NCBI GenBank assembly: GCA_964479665.1
Contig: CAYZNN010000001.1
Location: 62,001 to 126,000 of the forward strand
Direction: 5' to 3'
DNA from: UBA2287 sp964479665
GTDB lineage: Bacteria > Bacteroidota > Bacteroidia > Bacteroidales > Tenuifilaceae
Length of the DNA stretch: 64,000 nt
Shown piece by piece: positions 33,359 to 43,432 of the stretch. The first letter of the stretch is position 1. Each line of letters opens with the position of its first letter. Made by a program: the position numbers and the translations under genes. The notes beneath the pieces are model-generated. The model ran no database searches. It saw only the letters and a program-made list of their open reading frames with translations, and was not told the origin of the DNA.

Positions 33359-33718
33359 ATGAAAAAGATAGTAAAATTTTTACTAGTTGGTTTTGTGCTA
33401 CTTATTGCATTGAACTCCTGCGAAAAAGAGGAAACCTTCGATGAATCGTTGCTAATAGGCCGTTGGGTATCGGGCACCGTATATTTCAGGTATAAAGCCG
33501 ATTATACAGGATATACATGGGATACATCCGACGATGTTGGTGAGGATGAGGCCCAGCCATTTACGTGGGAACTCAATAAGTCGGAGTTAACCCAAATTCA
33601 CATTATGCAAATTGGGGGTAATGTACCGAAGGTATATACTGTAACCGAGTTAACTGACAACACCCTTAAATATAAAGATAGTTACAGAACCTACTCATTT
33701 ACTCGTTTTAGCTATTAA
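33359..33718 (+). CDS. small hypothetical lipoprotein
   Basis: The ATG at 33359 gives 119 residues; an upstream in-frame start at 33308 is rejected because it would push the signal peptide inward. The lipobox is LIALNSC (Cys21). The mature part has Trp/Tyr-rich beta strands (LIGRWVSGTVYFRYKADYTGYTW, YTVTELTDNTLKYKDSYRTYSF), the pattern of the small lipocalin-like lipoproteins common in Bacteroidota. It lies 35 nt upstream of the AsmA gene, but cotranscription is not certain. Function unknown. Confidence 0.75.
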   Translation: MKKIVKFLLVGFVLLIALNSCEKEETFDESLLIGRWVSGTVYFRYKADYTGYTWDTSDDVGEDEAQPFTWELNKSELTQIHIMQIGGNVPKVYTVTELTDNTLKYKDSYRTYSFTRFSY

Positions 33719-33753
33719 CGCTTTTCGTATCATCATTTAAAATTGCATGGCCA

Positions 33754-36700
33754 ATGAAAAAACTGCTTAAGTGGGTAGCCATTGTTATTACAAGCCTCAT
33801 TTTAATAACAGTAATTATTGCTAGTGTTGCTGTTTGGGTTGTTTTCACCCCCGAACGTATAACTCCCATAGTTCGAAATCAGGCCGCTAAATTGGTAACC
33901 TGCAGTCACAAAATTGAACGGGTAGAACTTACCTTCTTCAGTACATTTCCAACCTTTGCTCTTAAAGTGAACGGAATTGAAATTGTAAATCCCATGCCTA
34001 AAGCACCTTCCGACACGCTACTGGCGGTTGATTATTTCATTGGGAAATTCGATTTTAAAGCTTGGTGGGAACGAAATGAGCTGGTTTTTACCTCAGTTGA
34101 GTTGGCAAACGGAAACATTAATGCATTTGTGGATAGTATTGGCAACGCCAATTTCAATATTTTTTTAGCAGATACTGTCCCTACCCCTATCGATACTACT
34201 GAAGCACCATTACCTTTCAAATTTATTGATATAAGGAACGTGAACCTCAAAAAGGTAAGTGTCACATATATCGATGAGCAGCTGAAAATGAGTGCTGCCA
34301 TTAACAATTTAACGGCGCAATTCTCTGGTTTTCTGCAGGACGATAACCTTAAAACTAATATTCTTGTTAAGGAAAGTGAAGTTTCGTTTGCCTATGAAAA
34401 CGAGAGTTACCTTACCAATGCCAAAATTGCCATGGAGTTACCCATGGAGGTTGATTTGGCTAAGACTATAATTACATTAGGAAATATTAAAGCCTCGTTA
34501 AATGGAATTGCTTTCACTCTTACGGGAAATGTGGAGGACGACGCCAATAACAAGCGAATGGTTATGAACCTGAAGTATTCCATTAATCCATTCAGCTTGG
34601 CAAACATGCTTGCGATGGTACCCCCCTCATTCCAGTCGTATCTCGATGGCCTATCGGCCAATGGCATTGTTTCATCAACCGGAACTATAGTGGGCAATTT
34701 TAGCGACACTCAGATGCCCCTTATGAATATTAAATTCGATATTAAGGATGGCGATGTAAACTACACAGAACTTCCGCTTCCGCTAAAAAAACTTAATGGC
34801 CAGTTCGAATTCAATTCCGATTTAAGTACCGACGCTATTTCGTACTTCAAAATAGTTAACGCCAGTGCTGTTACACCTCGCTCGAGTTTCAAAGTGCAGG
34901 GAACGGTTAAAAATCTATTTTCCGATATACATTGCAATTTGGTTACCAATGCCAACCTAACCCTTTCCGAATTTGCCTCTTTTCTCCCCGATGGCATGCA
35001 GGTAAAAGGAAAAGCCTCGGGTGCAGTGAAAACAATTTTTACCCTTTCGCAAATTGATAAAATGCAACTCGATAGGATGCGAATCTCGGGAAGGATTCAA
35101 TTGTCCGACTTCGATGCGGTTTACGATAGCATGCGTTTGGTAACCAGCTCTTCGCTTGTCGATTTTTCATTGCCAAACCTTACCCCAACCGGCGACAGAA
35201 CTAACTTTCTGTATGCTAAGGTTAACGCCATGCAACTTGAGGCTAGTATGATTGACGGGCCCTTTGCCAAAATGCAGGATGCATTGCTGGTTATTGAAAC
35301 ATCCGATGTAATGGACACCACCTCGCTACCCAACTTGAAGTGCATGTTTGCCATGGATTCGCTGAAAGCACAAATGGATACCATACGGATTGCTGCATTC
35401 CGGCCCAATGGCGAGTTTGCCATGTACACACCAAGAAAATCGGGAGCTATTGGCGAAGTTAAATTTAAATACTTGGGAATTAGCCTCGATGCCATAGCTG
35501 GTACCATTGCCTCGCGGTTAAATAATTTTCATTTAAATGCCAATGTAATCAATCCTGAAACCCAGCCTAGCGTTAACCTAACTTATGTGGGCGAGCAAAT
35601 GAAAGTCGATTTGGACGATATGGCCATCCGAATAGCCTCAATCGACCTGAGCGCGAAGGTTGCAAACGACACCACCCAGAAGGATTTGCTTTTACAGTGG
35701 CCCACCAATGGGCATTTAAAAATGGGGAACGGCGAAATTTCAATGGCCATGCTGCCATTTGTGGTTGAAATTCCCTCAATAAAAATGGACTTCGACCCGG
35801 AAACCTTCAATATACATGAGAGCAGAATGATAATGGGCAATTCCGACTTCAACCTGTCGGGTAGTTTAACCAATATCTTTTCGTATTTCAAGCGCGACTC
35901 GCTGCTTGTGGGTAAATTTAAGTTCGAAAGCGATAAAACCGATATAATTCAATTGCTTGCTCTTAGCAATGGCATGGGTAGTAGCGAGCCTCAAACAACC
36001 GATACGCTGGTTGGGCCCTATATGGTACCCAAGGGTATCGATTTTCATTTGAATACCAGCATTAAAACTGCCACTTTTGGGTCTGACTCTGCCACTTCCG
36101 TTAAAGGCGATGTAAGGTTGAAGGATGGACTGCTGGTGCTCGATGGCCTCCGCTTTGTAACACCGGGTGCAAGGGTGCAAATGACGGCCATGTACCAAAC
36201 TCCCCGTAAGAACCATTTGTATTTGGGCCTCGACTATCACATGCTCGATGTTGAAATTGACGAGGTATTGAACCTATTCCCCATGCTCGATACCATTATG
36301 CCCATGCTGAAGTCGTTCAAGGGTAAAGGAGAATTCCATTTGGCTGTTGAAACCTACACCGACTCCATGTACAACCCTAAAAAATCGACCATACGTGGGG
36401 CCTCGTCATTGCAGGGTCGCGATTTGGTGCTGATGGATTCTAAAACCTTTGGAGACATAGCAAAGACTTTGCGATTTAGCAAAAAGGCGCAGAACAGGGT
36501 GGATAGTTTGAATGTGGAATTTACATTATTCAAGGAAGAGATTGATGTTTACCCATTCCTCCTTTCAATGGATAAGTATAAAGCCGTAATATCGGGGCGC
36601 CACAACATGGATAATTCGTTCAGTTATCATGTTTCGCTGGTAGAGAGCCCTATTCCGGTAAAATTGGGTGCCGACATTTCGGGAACTATCGATAAATTGA

Positions 36701-36831
36701 AAATACTTCCCGCCAAGTGTAGGTATGCCGAAATGTACCGCCCCGTTGTTCAGGGTGTGGTAAACAAAAAGCAGCTGGAACTACGTAAGATGATTCGCGA
36801 ATCGCTCACCAAAAAGGTGATAAAGGACTGA
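33754..36831 (+). CDS. AsmA family protein (large envelope protein)
   Basis: The 1025-residue protein has one N-terminal membrane anchor (about residues 6-30) and then a long series of amphipathic beta strands, as in AsmA/TamB/VPS13-like bridge proteins: VVFTPERITPIVRNQAAKL, TFPTFALKVNGIEIVN, DYFIGKFDFKAWWE at the N-terminus and RGASSLQGRDLVLMD, DISGTIDKLKILPAK near the C-terminus. Such proteins are anchored in the inner membrane and reach across the periplasm, with roles in lipid transport or outer-membrane assembly in other bacteria. It is followed by an OsmC gene 33 nt downstream. Confidence 0.85.
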   Translation: MKKLLKWVAIVITSLILITVIIASVAVWVVFTPERITPIVRNQAAKLVTCSHKIERVELTFFSTFPTFALKVNGIEIVNPMPKAPSDTLLAVDYFIGKFDFKAWWERNELVFTSVELANGNINAFVDSIGNANFNIFLADTVPTPIDTTEAPLPFKFIDIRNVNLKKVSVTYIDEQLKMSAAINNLTAQFSGFLQDDNLKTNILVKESEVSFAYENESYLTNAKIAMELPMEVDLAKTIITLGNIKASLNGIAFTLTGNVEDDANNKRMVMNLKYSINPFSLANMLAMVPPSFQSYLDGLSANGIVSSTGTIVGNFSDTQMPLMNIKFDIKDGDVNYTELPLPLKKLNGQFEFNSDLSTDAISYFKIVNASAVTPRSSFKVQGTVKNLFSDIHCNLVTNANLTLSEFASFLPDGMQVKGKASGAVKTIFTLSQIDKMQLDRMRISGRIQLSDFDAVYDSMRLVTSSSLVDFSLPNLTPTGDRTNFLYAKVNAMQLEASMIDGPFAKMQDALLVIETSDVMDTTSLPNLKCMFAMDSLKAQMDTIRIAAFRPNGEFAMYTPRKSGAIGEVKFKYLGISLDAIAGTIASRLNNFHLNANVINPETQPSVNLTYVGEQMKVDLDDMAIRIASIDLSAKVANDTTQKDLLLQWPTNGHLKMGNGEISMAMLPFVVEIPSIKMDFDPETFNIHESRMIMGNSDFNLSGSLTNIFSYFKRDSLLVGKFKFESDKTDIIQLLALSNGMGSSEPQTTDTLVGPYMVPKGIDFHLNTSIKTATFGSDSATSVKGDVRLKDGLLVLDGLRFVTPGARVQMTAMYQTPRKNHLYLGLDYHMLDVEIDEVLNLFPMLDTIMPMLKSFKGKGEFHLAVETYTDSMYNPKKSTIRGASSLQGRDLVLMDSKTFGDIAKTLRFSKKAQNRVDSLNVEFTLFKEEIDVYPFLLSMDKYKAVISGRHNMDNSFSYHVSLVESPIPVKLGADISGTIDKLKILPAKCRYAEMYRPVVQGVVNKKQLELRKMIRESLTKKVIKD

Positions 36832-36864
36832 TATTATATACAAATTCTGTTTATAAGTATAACC

Positions 36865-37275
36865 ATGGAAACCTCACGAATCATTTATATGGGCGAACTC
36901 CGTACCGAGGCGGAGCATGTTCGTTCGGGCAATAAAATTGTAACCGATGCACCGTTGGACAATCAGGGTAGGGGCGAGTATTTTTCCCCAACCGACCTGT
37001 TGGCAACCTCGCTGGGTTCGTGTATGCTCACCATTATGGGCATTGCTGCCCGTACACATGGGTTCAATATTGATGGTACAATGGTTAGCATAACAAAAAT
37101 AATGGGAACCAACCCTCGGCGGGTTATTGAGGTTGTTGTTGAACTTACTTTCCCCCACAATAGTTATAGCCAAAAGGAGCGAAAAATATTGGAATTGTCG
37201 GCCAAAGAGTGCCCTGTAGCGCTAAGCCTGCACCCCGATATAAAACAAACGGTACGTTTTAGTTTTGTAGGCTGA
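36865..37275 (+). CDS. OsmC family peroxiredoxin-like protein
   Basis: The 136-residue protein has the OsmC/Ohr fold: RTEAEHVRSGNKIVTDAP, FSPTDLLATSLGSCMLTIMG with the first redox Cys, and AKECPVALSLHPDI with the second Cys. The family reduces organic or lipid hydroperoxides through the Cys pair. It is 33 nt downstream of the AsmA gene and converges with the chemoreceptor gene 1 nt away. Which peroxide or thiol is its substrate is unknown. Confidence 0.9.
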   Translation: METSRIIYMGELRTEAEHVRSGNKIVTDAPLDNQGRGEYFSPTDLLATSLGSCMLTIMGIAARTHGFNIDGTMVSITKIMGTNPRRVIEVVVELTFPHNSYSQKERKILELSAKECPVALSLHPDIKQTVRFSFVG

Positions 37276-37276
37276 C

Positions 37277-38734
37277 CTAGTACTTGAAAAAGCTTATCGA
37301 ATCGACAAAGTGATGGGCTTGCTCGTTTAGTTCTTCTGAGCCGGTTGCCAGTTCCTCGGCAGCTACCGAGTTTTGCTGGCTAACCTCGTTCAACTCCTGA
37401 ACAGCAATGTTCACTTGGTCCATTTGCTGCAGTTGCTCCGAGGAGAGGTTCGATACTTTCTCAATCAGGCTCATGGTTTCTCTTACCTCGGGAATCATTT
37501 TTTGTAGTAAACCATTCGAAAGCGAGGTTGCTTTAACTGTTTTTGTTGCCAGGGTGCTTATTTCCTCTGCCGCAATCTTACTACGCTCAGCTAGTTTACG
37601 AACTTCTGAAGCAACTACCGAAAATCCTTTACCATGTTCTCCTGCTCGGGCGGCCTCAACCGCAGCATTCAGTGCAAGTATGTTGGTTTGGAAAGCTATG
37701 TCGGTTATAATCCGAATTTTTTCGGCAATGCGAGCAACATCCCGATTGCTTTGGGAGGAGGTATCCCCAATTCTTTTCAGTTTTTCGCTCGCTTCGAGCG
37801 TAATTTGGCTGGCTTTCGAAGCTCCGTTTGAAACCTGGTCAATGCTGGCCGAAATCTCCTCAATTGACGAGGCTAACTCCTCAACGGTAGCTGCCTGCTC
37901 GTTCGCACCTGCAGCTATGTGCTGAGAGTTTTCACTTATTTCCTGGCTCAAAGCAGCAACCTCTTGTGCGCCAGTATCAATCCCTGCAATAACCTCCCTA
38001 AGTTTTAAGGAAAGATTGTTGAACGATTGCGATAGCAATCCCACCTCATCTTTACTTGAAATATTTACGTTAACGTTTAAATTTCCTTGCGATAGTTGCT
38101 TAATAAAAACTACGCAACGTTTTAAAGGATTGATTAATGTTCCGCTAAACCAAAGTATAACCAGAAAGTAAAGAATGAATACAACCGGAGAAAACCATAG
38201 CATGGTTGCTATCATTTTCCTTATTTCAACGTAAGCTTCTTTAACATAAACCTTTGCAATTACATATCCCCCTATTTTTGGCGATAGTTTCTGATAAAAT
38301 AAAAGGATACCCTCGCTGGCAAGTGGTTCGTTGTTATAATATTTGGTTTTGCCCTTTAGTTCATCAACTTTCAGAATATTTTTAATATTCTGAAAATCAT
38401 CCTTTTCGTTTGTTTTATTAGGTGTAATAATAATGCCATTTTCGGTATTAACAAATAGAAAATAGGCGGAGCCTATGAAAATTTTATTACTTGTTAACTC
38501 TAGAAGCTTCTTTTGACTGCTTGCATCGTTCCAATCGCTTTTAATTACAATTTCGTTAGCAACTGATGAGAGAGACTCAAGGTATTGATAGGCTCTGAAA
38601 TCGACATTCTTCTTAATGCGACTGCTTTCAAAAAGGTAAGCAACAAAAGCAAGCGTGAAAACGAGAATTACTGCACTTGCTGAAATAACCAGATTCATTC
38701 TGGCCCTAATTTTCATATTTTTAAGCCATTCCAT
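37277..38734 (-). CDS. methyl-accepting chemotaxis protein
   Basis: The 485-residue receptor has two transmembrane helices (about residues 13-31 and 172-197), a roughly 140-residue periplasmic sensor of Cache-like type between them, a HAMP domain (about 198-250) and a signalling domain whose hairpin tip reads FQTNILALNAAVEAARAGEHGKGF in pieces near residues 340-370. It is the downstream copy of two tandem receptors, 11 nt apart from the other. No cheA, cheW, cheY or motility gene is in the window. The ligand is unknown. Confidence 0.92.
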   Translation of the reverse strand: MEWLKNMKIRARMNLVISASAVILVFTLAFVAYLFESSRIKKNVDFRAYQYLESLSSVANEIVIKSDWNDASSQKKLLELTSNKIFIGSAYFLFVNTENGIIITPNKTNEKDDFQNIKNILKVDELKGKTKYYNNEPLASEGILLFYQKLSPKIGGYVIAKVYVKEAYVEIRKMIATMLWFSPVVFILYFLVILWFSGTLINPLKRCVVFIKQLSQGNLNVNVNISSKDEVGLLSQSFNNLSLKLREVIAGIDTGAQEVAALSQEISENSQHIAAGANEQAATVEELASSIEEISASIDQVSNGASKASQITLEASEKLKRIGDTSSQSNRDVARIAEKIRIITDIAFQTNILALNAAVEAARAGEHGKGFSVVASEVRKLAERSKIAAEEISTLATKTVKATSLSNGLLQKMIPEVRETMSLIEKVSNLSSEQLQQMDQVNIAVQELNEVSQQNSVAAEELATGSEELNEQAHHFVDSISFFKY

Positions 38735-38745
38735 GGAAATGAAAA

Positions 38746-40182
38746 TTAATTTTTGGTTTTAAAGAAGTCAACTAGCGAAGAGAAAGTTTTCGATTTTTCT
38801 GAGAGCAGTTCGGCGGTTGAGTTCATCTGTTCAGAGGCTGCTGCGTTCTTTTGAGTCACCAGGTTGAGTTGCTGAACTCCACTGTTTATTTGGTCTATAC
38901 TGCTTTGCAGATCGTTTATGGATGAAACAATCTCCTGAATCAGTTCGGTACTCCTTTTTAACGATGGTATTAATTCTTGCATTTCCCGCCCTGCCTCACT
39001 GGTTACACCAACGGTAGATTGTGAAATCTCGTTTATTTCAAAGGCTGCAAGTTTACTGCGTTCTGCCAGTTTACGCACTTCAGCGGCAACAACCGCAAAC
39101 CCTCTTCCGTGCTTCCCAGCCCTTGCTGCTTCAACCGCAGCATTCAATGCTAACAGATTGGTTTGAAAGGCAATTTCGCTAATCACTCCAATTCTTTCGG
39201 CAATTTGCTCTATGCTTGCAAGGCTTTCTGCTGATGCGGAAGCTACTTTATCAAGCTCAGTTGAGGTTCGTTGAGCAATGCCTCCCGTTTTTCTGGAAAT
39301 TAATGCAGCCTCATGGAATTGTCGAGCAATTTGCTCTACAGTAGAAGCTAACTGTTCAACCGTAGCCGCCTGACGGCTAGCTCCATCGGCAACCATTTGC
39401 GATGAGGTAGCAATTTCTGAACTGGCCAAATGCACCTGGGTTGCACCATTTTTAATTCCCTCAACCACTTCCGATAGTTTCAAAATCATCTTATTCATAG
39501 CATCGTTTAGCTCTCCAATCTCATCGCGGCCAACTTTCATTTCCGAATGCAATAAATTACCAATCGAAACCAGTTGAGCATTTTTCATGGTGGTATTCAG
39601 CGGTTGAGTTATGGTTTTGGAGAAATAGAATGAAATGGAAAAGAAGATTATGAAAATGGCAAGCGGTACTATAATAATGATAATCTGCTTTTTTGATATT
39701 TCCTTGTAGGCTTCCTTTTTGGAGAGCAAGGTTACAACTGCCCAGTTTGTGCCATCCGGAGCATGGACGTAAATCAGGTTTTCAGATTGATCGATTTTTT
39801 TTGAAATAACATTTTTGGCGAAACTGGAACCTAATAGGGAACTAATTTCCGAATGTAACGAAGATTCAGGACTCGAATCTATGCTGCTGGGTGCTGCAAT
39901 TATCTTTCCTTGCTTATCGGTTATAATAGCATAGCCATTCTTATAGAACCTTTTTGTGCTAAGGTAGTTCGATAATTCTGATGTATTATAATCAGAGGAA
40001 TTGGCTACCCATTCAAATATTAGCTGGGTTTGCTCCATGGCGTACTTGTCAACATCGTCCCTAATTCTTTGGGTTTGAACTTTGTAGGTTTTATTTGCGA
40101 GAACAAAAACCATTAAAATGGTAAGGGCAGCGAGAATGATGTTCAGCCTTACACTAAATCTCAAATTTGAAAGAGAAGCCAT
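38746..40182 (-). CDS. methyl-accepting chemotaxis protein
   Basis: The 478-residue paralog has the same layout as its neighbour: transmembrane helix at about residues 12-28, periplasmic sensor, second helix (about 166-189, IIIIIVPLAIFIIFFSISFYF), HAMP and signalling domain with IAFQTNLLALNAAVEAARAG. Sensor domains of the two differ clearly while signalling tips are near identical, as expected for an old duplication with sensor divergence. It is the first gene of the pair; about 540 bp without a gene separate it from mutS. Confidence 0.92.
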   Translation of the reverse strand: MASLSNLRFSVRLNIILAALTILMVFVLANKTYKVQTQRIRDDVDKYAMEQTQLIFEWVANSSDYNTSELSNYLSTKRFYKNGYAIITDKQGKIIAAPSSIDSSPESSLHSEISSLLGSSFAKNVISKKIDQSENLIYVHAPDGTNWAVVTLLSKKEAYKEISKKQIIIIIVPLAIFIIFFSISFYFSKTITQPLNTTMKNAQLVSIGNLLHSEMKVGRDEIGELNDAMNKMILKLSEVVEGIKNGATQVHLASSEIATSSQMVADGASRQAATVEQLASTVEQIARQFHEAALISRKTGGIAQRTSTELDKVASASAESLASIEQIAERIGVISEIAFQTNLLALNAAVEAARAGKHGRGFAVVAAEVRKLAERSKLAAFEINEISQSTVGVTSEAGREMQELIPSLKRSTELIQEIVSSINDLQSSIDQINSGVQQLNLVTQKNAAASEQMNSTAELLSEKSKTFSSLVDFFKTKN

Positions 40183-40691
40183 AACAAAAAAATATGCCTA
40201 AATGTAATGGTTTTAAATGCTAAAATGCAACTGAATGTTGCACTTTTAAACATTTATTTAAAATCAAGTTGTAATTTATTAAATAATAAACATTTAAGTT
40301 AAAAAGCATAGTGAATTTCTTTCTTTGGTTTGGTAACCTTAATTAATTTCATTTAAGTATTCGTTTTATTTCCTAATAAAATTGAATCGTTTGTTTAATC
40401 AAATTGGGCTCAACGCGTATCCATGCAAACAGCCAAGTTCGCAAAATTCGCTCGGTTGTATAACCTTCCCTTAAACATAGCCCGCTGCGAGAATCTGCGC
40501 AACTTGCTCTTCCATGCTCTCTTATCTGTTTTAACTAGGATATGCAGAAGGGCCAGATGAAGAAAATCGAGAACATAAATTTGATATTAAAAACGGATAC
40601 TCTTATTATGTTATACTCATCTTACTTTATTCAATATTGGATTTGTTAATATTTTATGATAACAATAATCGAAACCGAATTTTCAATTTTC
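40183..40691. other. gene-free divergent region between chemoreceptor and mutS genes
   Basis: The first 220 bp are very AT-rich. From about 40410 to 40570 the composition shifts to more GC-rich sequence with short broken frames. On the minus strand a short frame begins MEEQVAQILAAGYV before a stop. This may be a decayed gene remnant, but it is too short to identify. I see no RNA gene or repeat here. Confidence 0.35.
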
Positions 40692-40699
40692 TATTTTTG
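40692..40699 (+). promoter_or_regulatory. -7 promoter box of mutS
   Basis: TATTTTTG matches TAnnTTTG, 22 nt before the TTG start of mutS. It implies a short leader and thus supports a start near 40722. Confidence 0.45.
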
Positions 40700-40721
40700 T
40701 GTGATTATTAATTATTAAGCA

Positions 40722-43340
40722 TTGAGCGAAGAGCGCAACAAGATTGTTGAAACGCCGCTCATGAAGCAGTATAACGAAATTAAGAGAAAGCATCCCGATG
40801 CGATACTGCTTTTTAGGGTGGGCGATTTTTACGAAACATTCAGCGACGATGCCATAAAGGCGTCCGAAATATTGGGCATAACCCTTACCCGAAGAGCCAA
40901 TGGTGCTGCTTCGTTTGTTGAATTGGCTGGGTTTCCCCATCATGCTCTCGACACCTACCTTCCCAAATTGGTTAGGGCCGGTCAGCGGGTTGCCATTTGC
41001 GAGCAACTCGAAGACCCAAAACTTACGAAAACCATTGTAAAACGCGGAATTACCGAACTAGTAACTCCCGGCGTTTCGTTCAACGATAATGTACTCGACA
41101 GAAAAGAGAATAACTTTTTAGCATGTGTAAATCTCGATAAGCGTTATGCCGGAATAGCTCTTCTCGATGTTTCTACAGGTGAATTTTACGCAGCCGAGGG
41201 TTCGCTCGAATATATCGATAAGTTACTTACCAATTTCAGCCCCAAAGAGGTGCTTGTTGAGCGTAGTAAATTCAAAGAATTTATTGAGATCTTTGGCTCC
41301 CGTTATTACACTTACAAACTCGATGAGTGGGCCTTCAATTACGATGGCGCTAAGGAAAAACTGCTTAACCATTTTAAAACGCAAACCCTCAAGGGGTTTG
41401 GAATCGATGGTCTTCGCTTCGGCATTGTTGCTGCAGGTGCTACTCTTTACTATCTCGATATAACCCAGCACCAGAGGGCCGAACATATTGCATCAATTTC
41501 CCGAATTGATGAGGACAAGCATGTTTGGCTCGACAAATTTACCATTCGCAATCTCGAACTCTTTTTTTCGCCAAACGAGGGCGCAAAAACGCTTATCGAT
41601 ATTATCGATCGAACCATTTCACCCATGGGGGCTCGGCTTCTAAAAAAATGGATGGCTCTGCCTTTGAAAGATGTTAAACCAATTGCCGAAAGGCAAAATG
41701 TGGTCGACTACTTCATACAAAACACTGAAATTGATTTGGCTTTACGTGAAACTCTTCGTGAAGTTGGCGACATGGAGCGAGTAATTTCTAAGGCTGCAGT
41801 TGGTCGTGTAAACCCTCGTGAACTGGTGGCCCTTAAAAGTTCTCTTTTTGCTCTGGTTAAAATAAAAGAATTTTGCGACACTGCTAAGGAAACTACATTG
41901 CAACGGATTGGAGAGCAAATAAACCTTTGCTCCCGAATTCGCGATCGCATAGATAAAGAAATTCTCCCCGATCCACCCGCTCAAATAATAAAAGGAGGTG
42001 TTATTGCCCACGGAGTAAACTCCGAACTCGATGAACTCCGCGATATTATGCGAATGGGGAAGGACTACCTGCTCGAATTGCAGCAACGCGAATCGGAACG
42101 AACCGGTATTTATTCTCTTAAGGTTAGTTTTAACAATGTATTTGGTTACTACATCGAGGTTCGGAATACGCATAAAGACAAAGTGCCAGCCGAGTGGATT
42201 CGCAAGCAAACCCTTACACAAGCTGAACGATACACTACCCAAGAACTTAAGGACTACGAAGCGAAAATACTTGGAGCAGAAGAAAAGGTACTTGCCATTG
42301 AGCAGCAGCTTTTCGAGCAAATTGTGTTTAACCTTTCTGAGTATATTCAGTCAATTCAGTTGAATGCCAATTTGGTGGCGCAAGTTGATTGTTTGCTTTC
42401 GTTTGCACTAAACGCAAGGGAGAATAGCTATTGTAAACCCAATGTGAATTCTTCAGATATTATTAACATACGCAACGGACGTCATCCCGTAATTGAGCGT
42501 ATGCTGCCAACGGGTGAGGCATACATTGCCAATGATGTGCTGCTCGATTCAACGAATCAACAAATAATAATCATTACTGGGCCCAATATGTCGGGTAAGT
42601 CGGCGCTTTTACGACAAACCGCACTCATTGTTCTTTTGGCCCAAATGGGCTCCTTTGTTCCCGCAAATGAAGCCCATATTGGTGTGGTCGATAAGATTTT
42701 TACCCGGGTAGGAGCCTCGGATAATATTTCCCTGGGCGAATCCACCTTTATGGTCGAAATGCAGGAGGCAGCAAGTATTCTTAATAATATTTCCGATAGG
42801 AGCCTCGTTCTGCTCGATGAGATTGGTCGGGGTACCTCAACATACGACGGTATTTCCATTGCATGGGCCATGGCAGAATATATTCACGAGAATTCGCAGG
42901 GTCGGGCCAAAACTTTGTTTGCAACCCATTACCACGAGCTAAACGAAATGGCTGCAACATTTCCTCGAATAAAGAACTACAATGTATCTATTAAGGAACT
43001 CGATAATAAGGTGATTTTTCTAAGAAAACTTGTGCCGGGAGGCAGCGAGCATAGTTTCGGTATTCATGTTGCTCGAATGGCTGGTATGCCAGCAAGTGTT
43101 GTAAAACGGGCAAACGAAATTTTGGCCGAACTCGAAAAGAAACCTTCCGAGCATACCCTATCCCGACCCGGATCGGATATAGGAAAGCAGAGAGAAGGGT
43201 ATCAACTCAGCATCTTCCAACTCGACGATCCTGTGCTAACGCAAATTCGCGAGCAGCTTAAGGTTATCGATATTAATACCTTAACGCCCATTGAGGCACT
43301 AAATAAACTGAATGAAATTAAACGAATTACTGGCCTTTAG
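40722..43340 (+). CDS. mutS: DNA mismatch repair protein MutS
   Basis: The 872-residue ATPase recognises mismatches. The mismatch-reading Phe-x-Glu is Phe36-Tyr37-Glu38 (VGDFYETF). The Walker A motif is GPNMSGKS (about 620-627), Walker B LVLLDEIGRGTSTYDG, and the dimer helix-turn-helix lies near the C-terminus. The start is a TTG at 40722 (SEERNKIVETPLMKQY). The next ATG, at 40761, would remove residues usually present before LMKQY in this family. No mutL is near. The gene is monocistronic. Confidence 0.95.
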   Translation: MSEERNKIVETPLMKQYNEIKRKHPDAILLFRVGDFYETFSDDAIKASEILGITLTRRANGAASFVELAGFPHHALDTYLPKLVRAGQRVAICEQLEDPKLTKTIVKRGITELVTPGVSFNDNVLDRKENNFLACVNLDKRYAGIALLDVSTGEFYAAEGSLEYIDKLLTNFSPKEVLVERSKFKEFIEIFGSRYYTYKLDEWAFNYDGAKEKLLNHFKTQTLKGFGIDGLRFGIVAAGATLYYLDITQHQRAEHIASISRIDEDKHVWLDKFTIRNLELFFSPNEGAKTLIDIIDRTISPMGARLLKKWMALPLKDVKPIAERQNVVDYFIQNTEIDLALRETLREVGDMERVISKAAVGRVNPRELVALKSSLFALVKIKEFCDTAKETTLQRIGEQINLCSRIRDRIDKEILPDPPAQIIKGGVIAHGVNSELDELRDIMRMGKDYLLELQQRESERTGIYSLKVSFNNVFGYYIEVRNTHKDKVPAEWIRKQTLTQAERYTTQELKDYEAKILGAEEKVLAIEQQLFEQIVFNLSEYIQSIQLNANLVAQVDCLLSFALNARENSYCKPNVNSSDIINIRNGRHPVIERMLPTGEAYIANDVLLDSTNQQIIIITGPNMSGKSALLRQTALIVLLAQMGSFVPANEAHIGVVDKIFTRVGASDNISLGESTFMVEMQEAASILNNISDRSLVLLDEIGRGTSTYDGISIAWAMAEYIHENSQGRAKTLFATHYHELNEMAATFPRIKNYNVSIKELDNKVIFLRKLVPGGSEHSFGIHVARMAGMPASVVKRANEILAELEKKPSEHTLSRPGSDIGKQREGYQLSIFQLDDPVLTQIREQLKVIDINTLTPIEALNKLNEIKRITGL

Positions 43341-43414
43341 TGGTTCTTCATATACTATTCTTCTCCAATAAGGTTTTCTTTTCCTCTTTTTATTAATAAT
43401 TTGAAATCTTATAT

Positions 43415-43432
43415 CCCGAAAACGTTTTCGGG
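43415..43432. other. perfect 18-bp palindrome
   Basis: CCCGAAAACGTTTTCGGG is self-complementary. It lies 75 bp after mutS and 190 bp before the carboxylase operon. It is not followed by a good T-run, so a terminator role is weak and an operator-like role is possible. Confidence 0.5.

Noticed and set aside
37277..40182. Tandem chemoreceptors as an assembly duplication
   Set aside because: The sensor halves differ strongly, so these are true paralogs.
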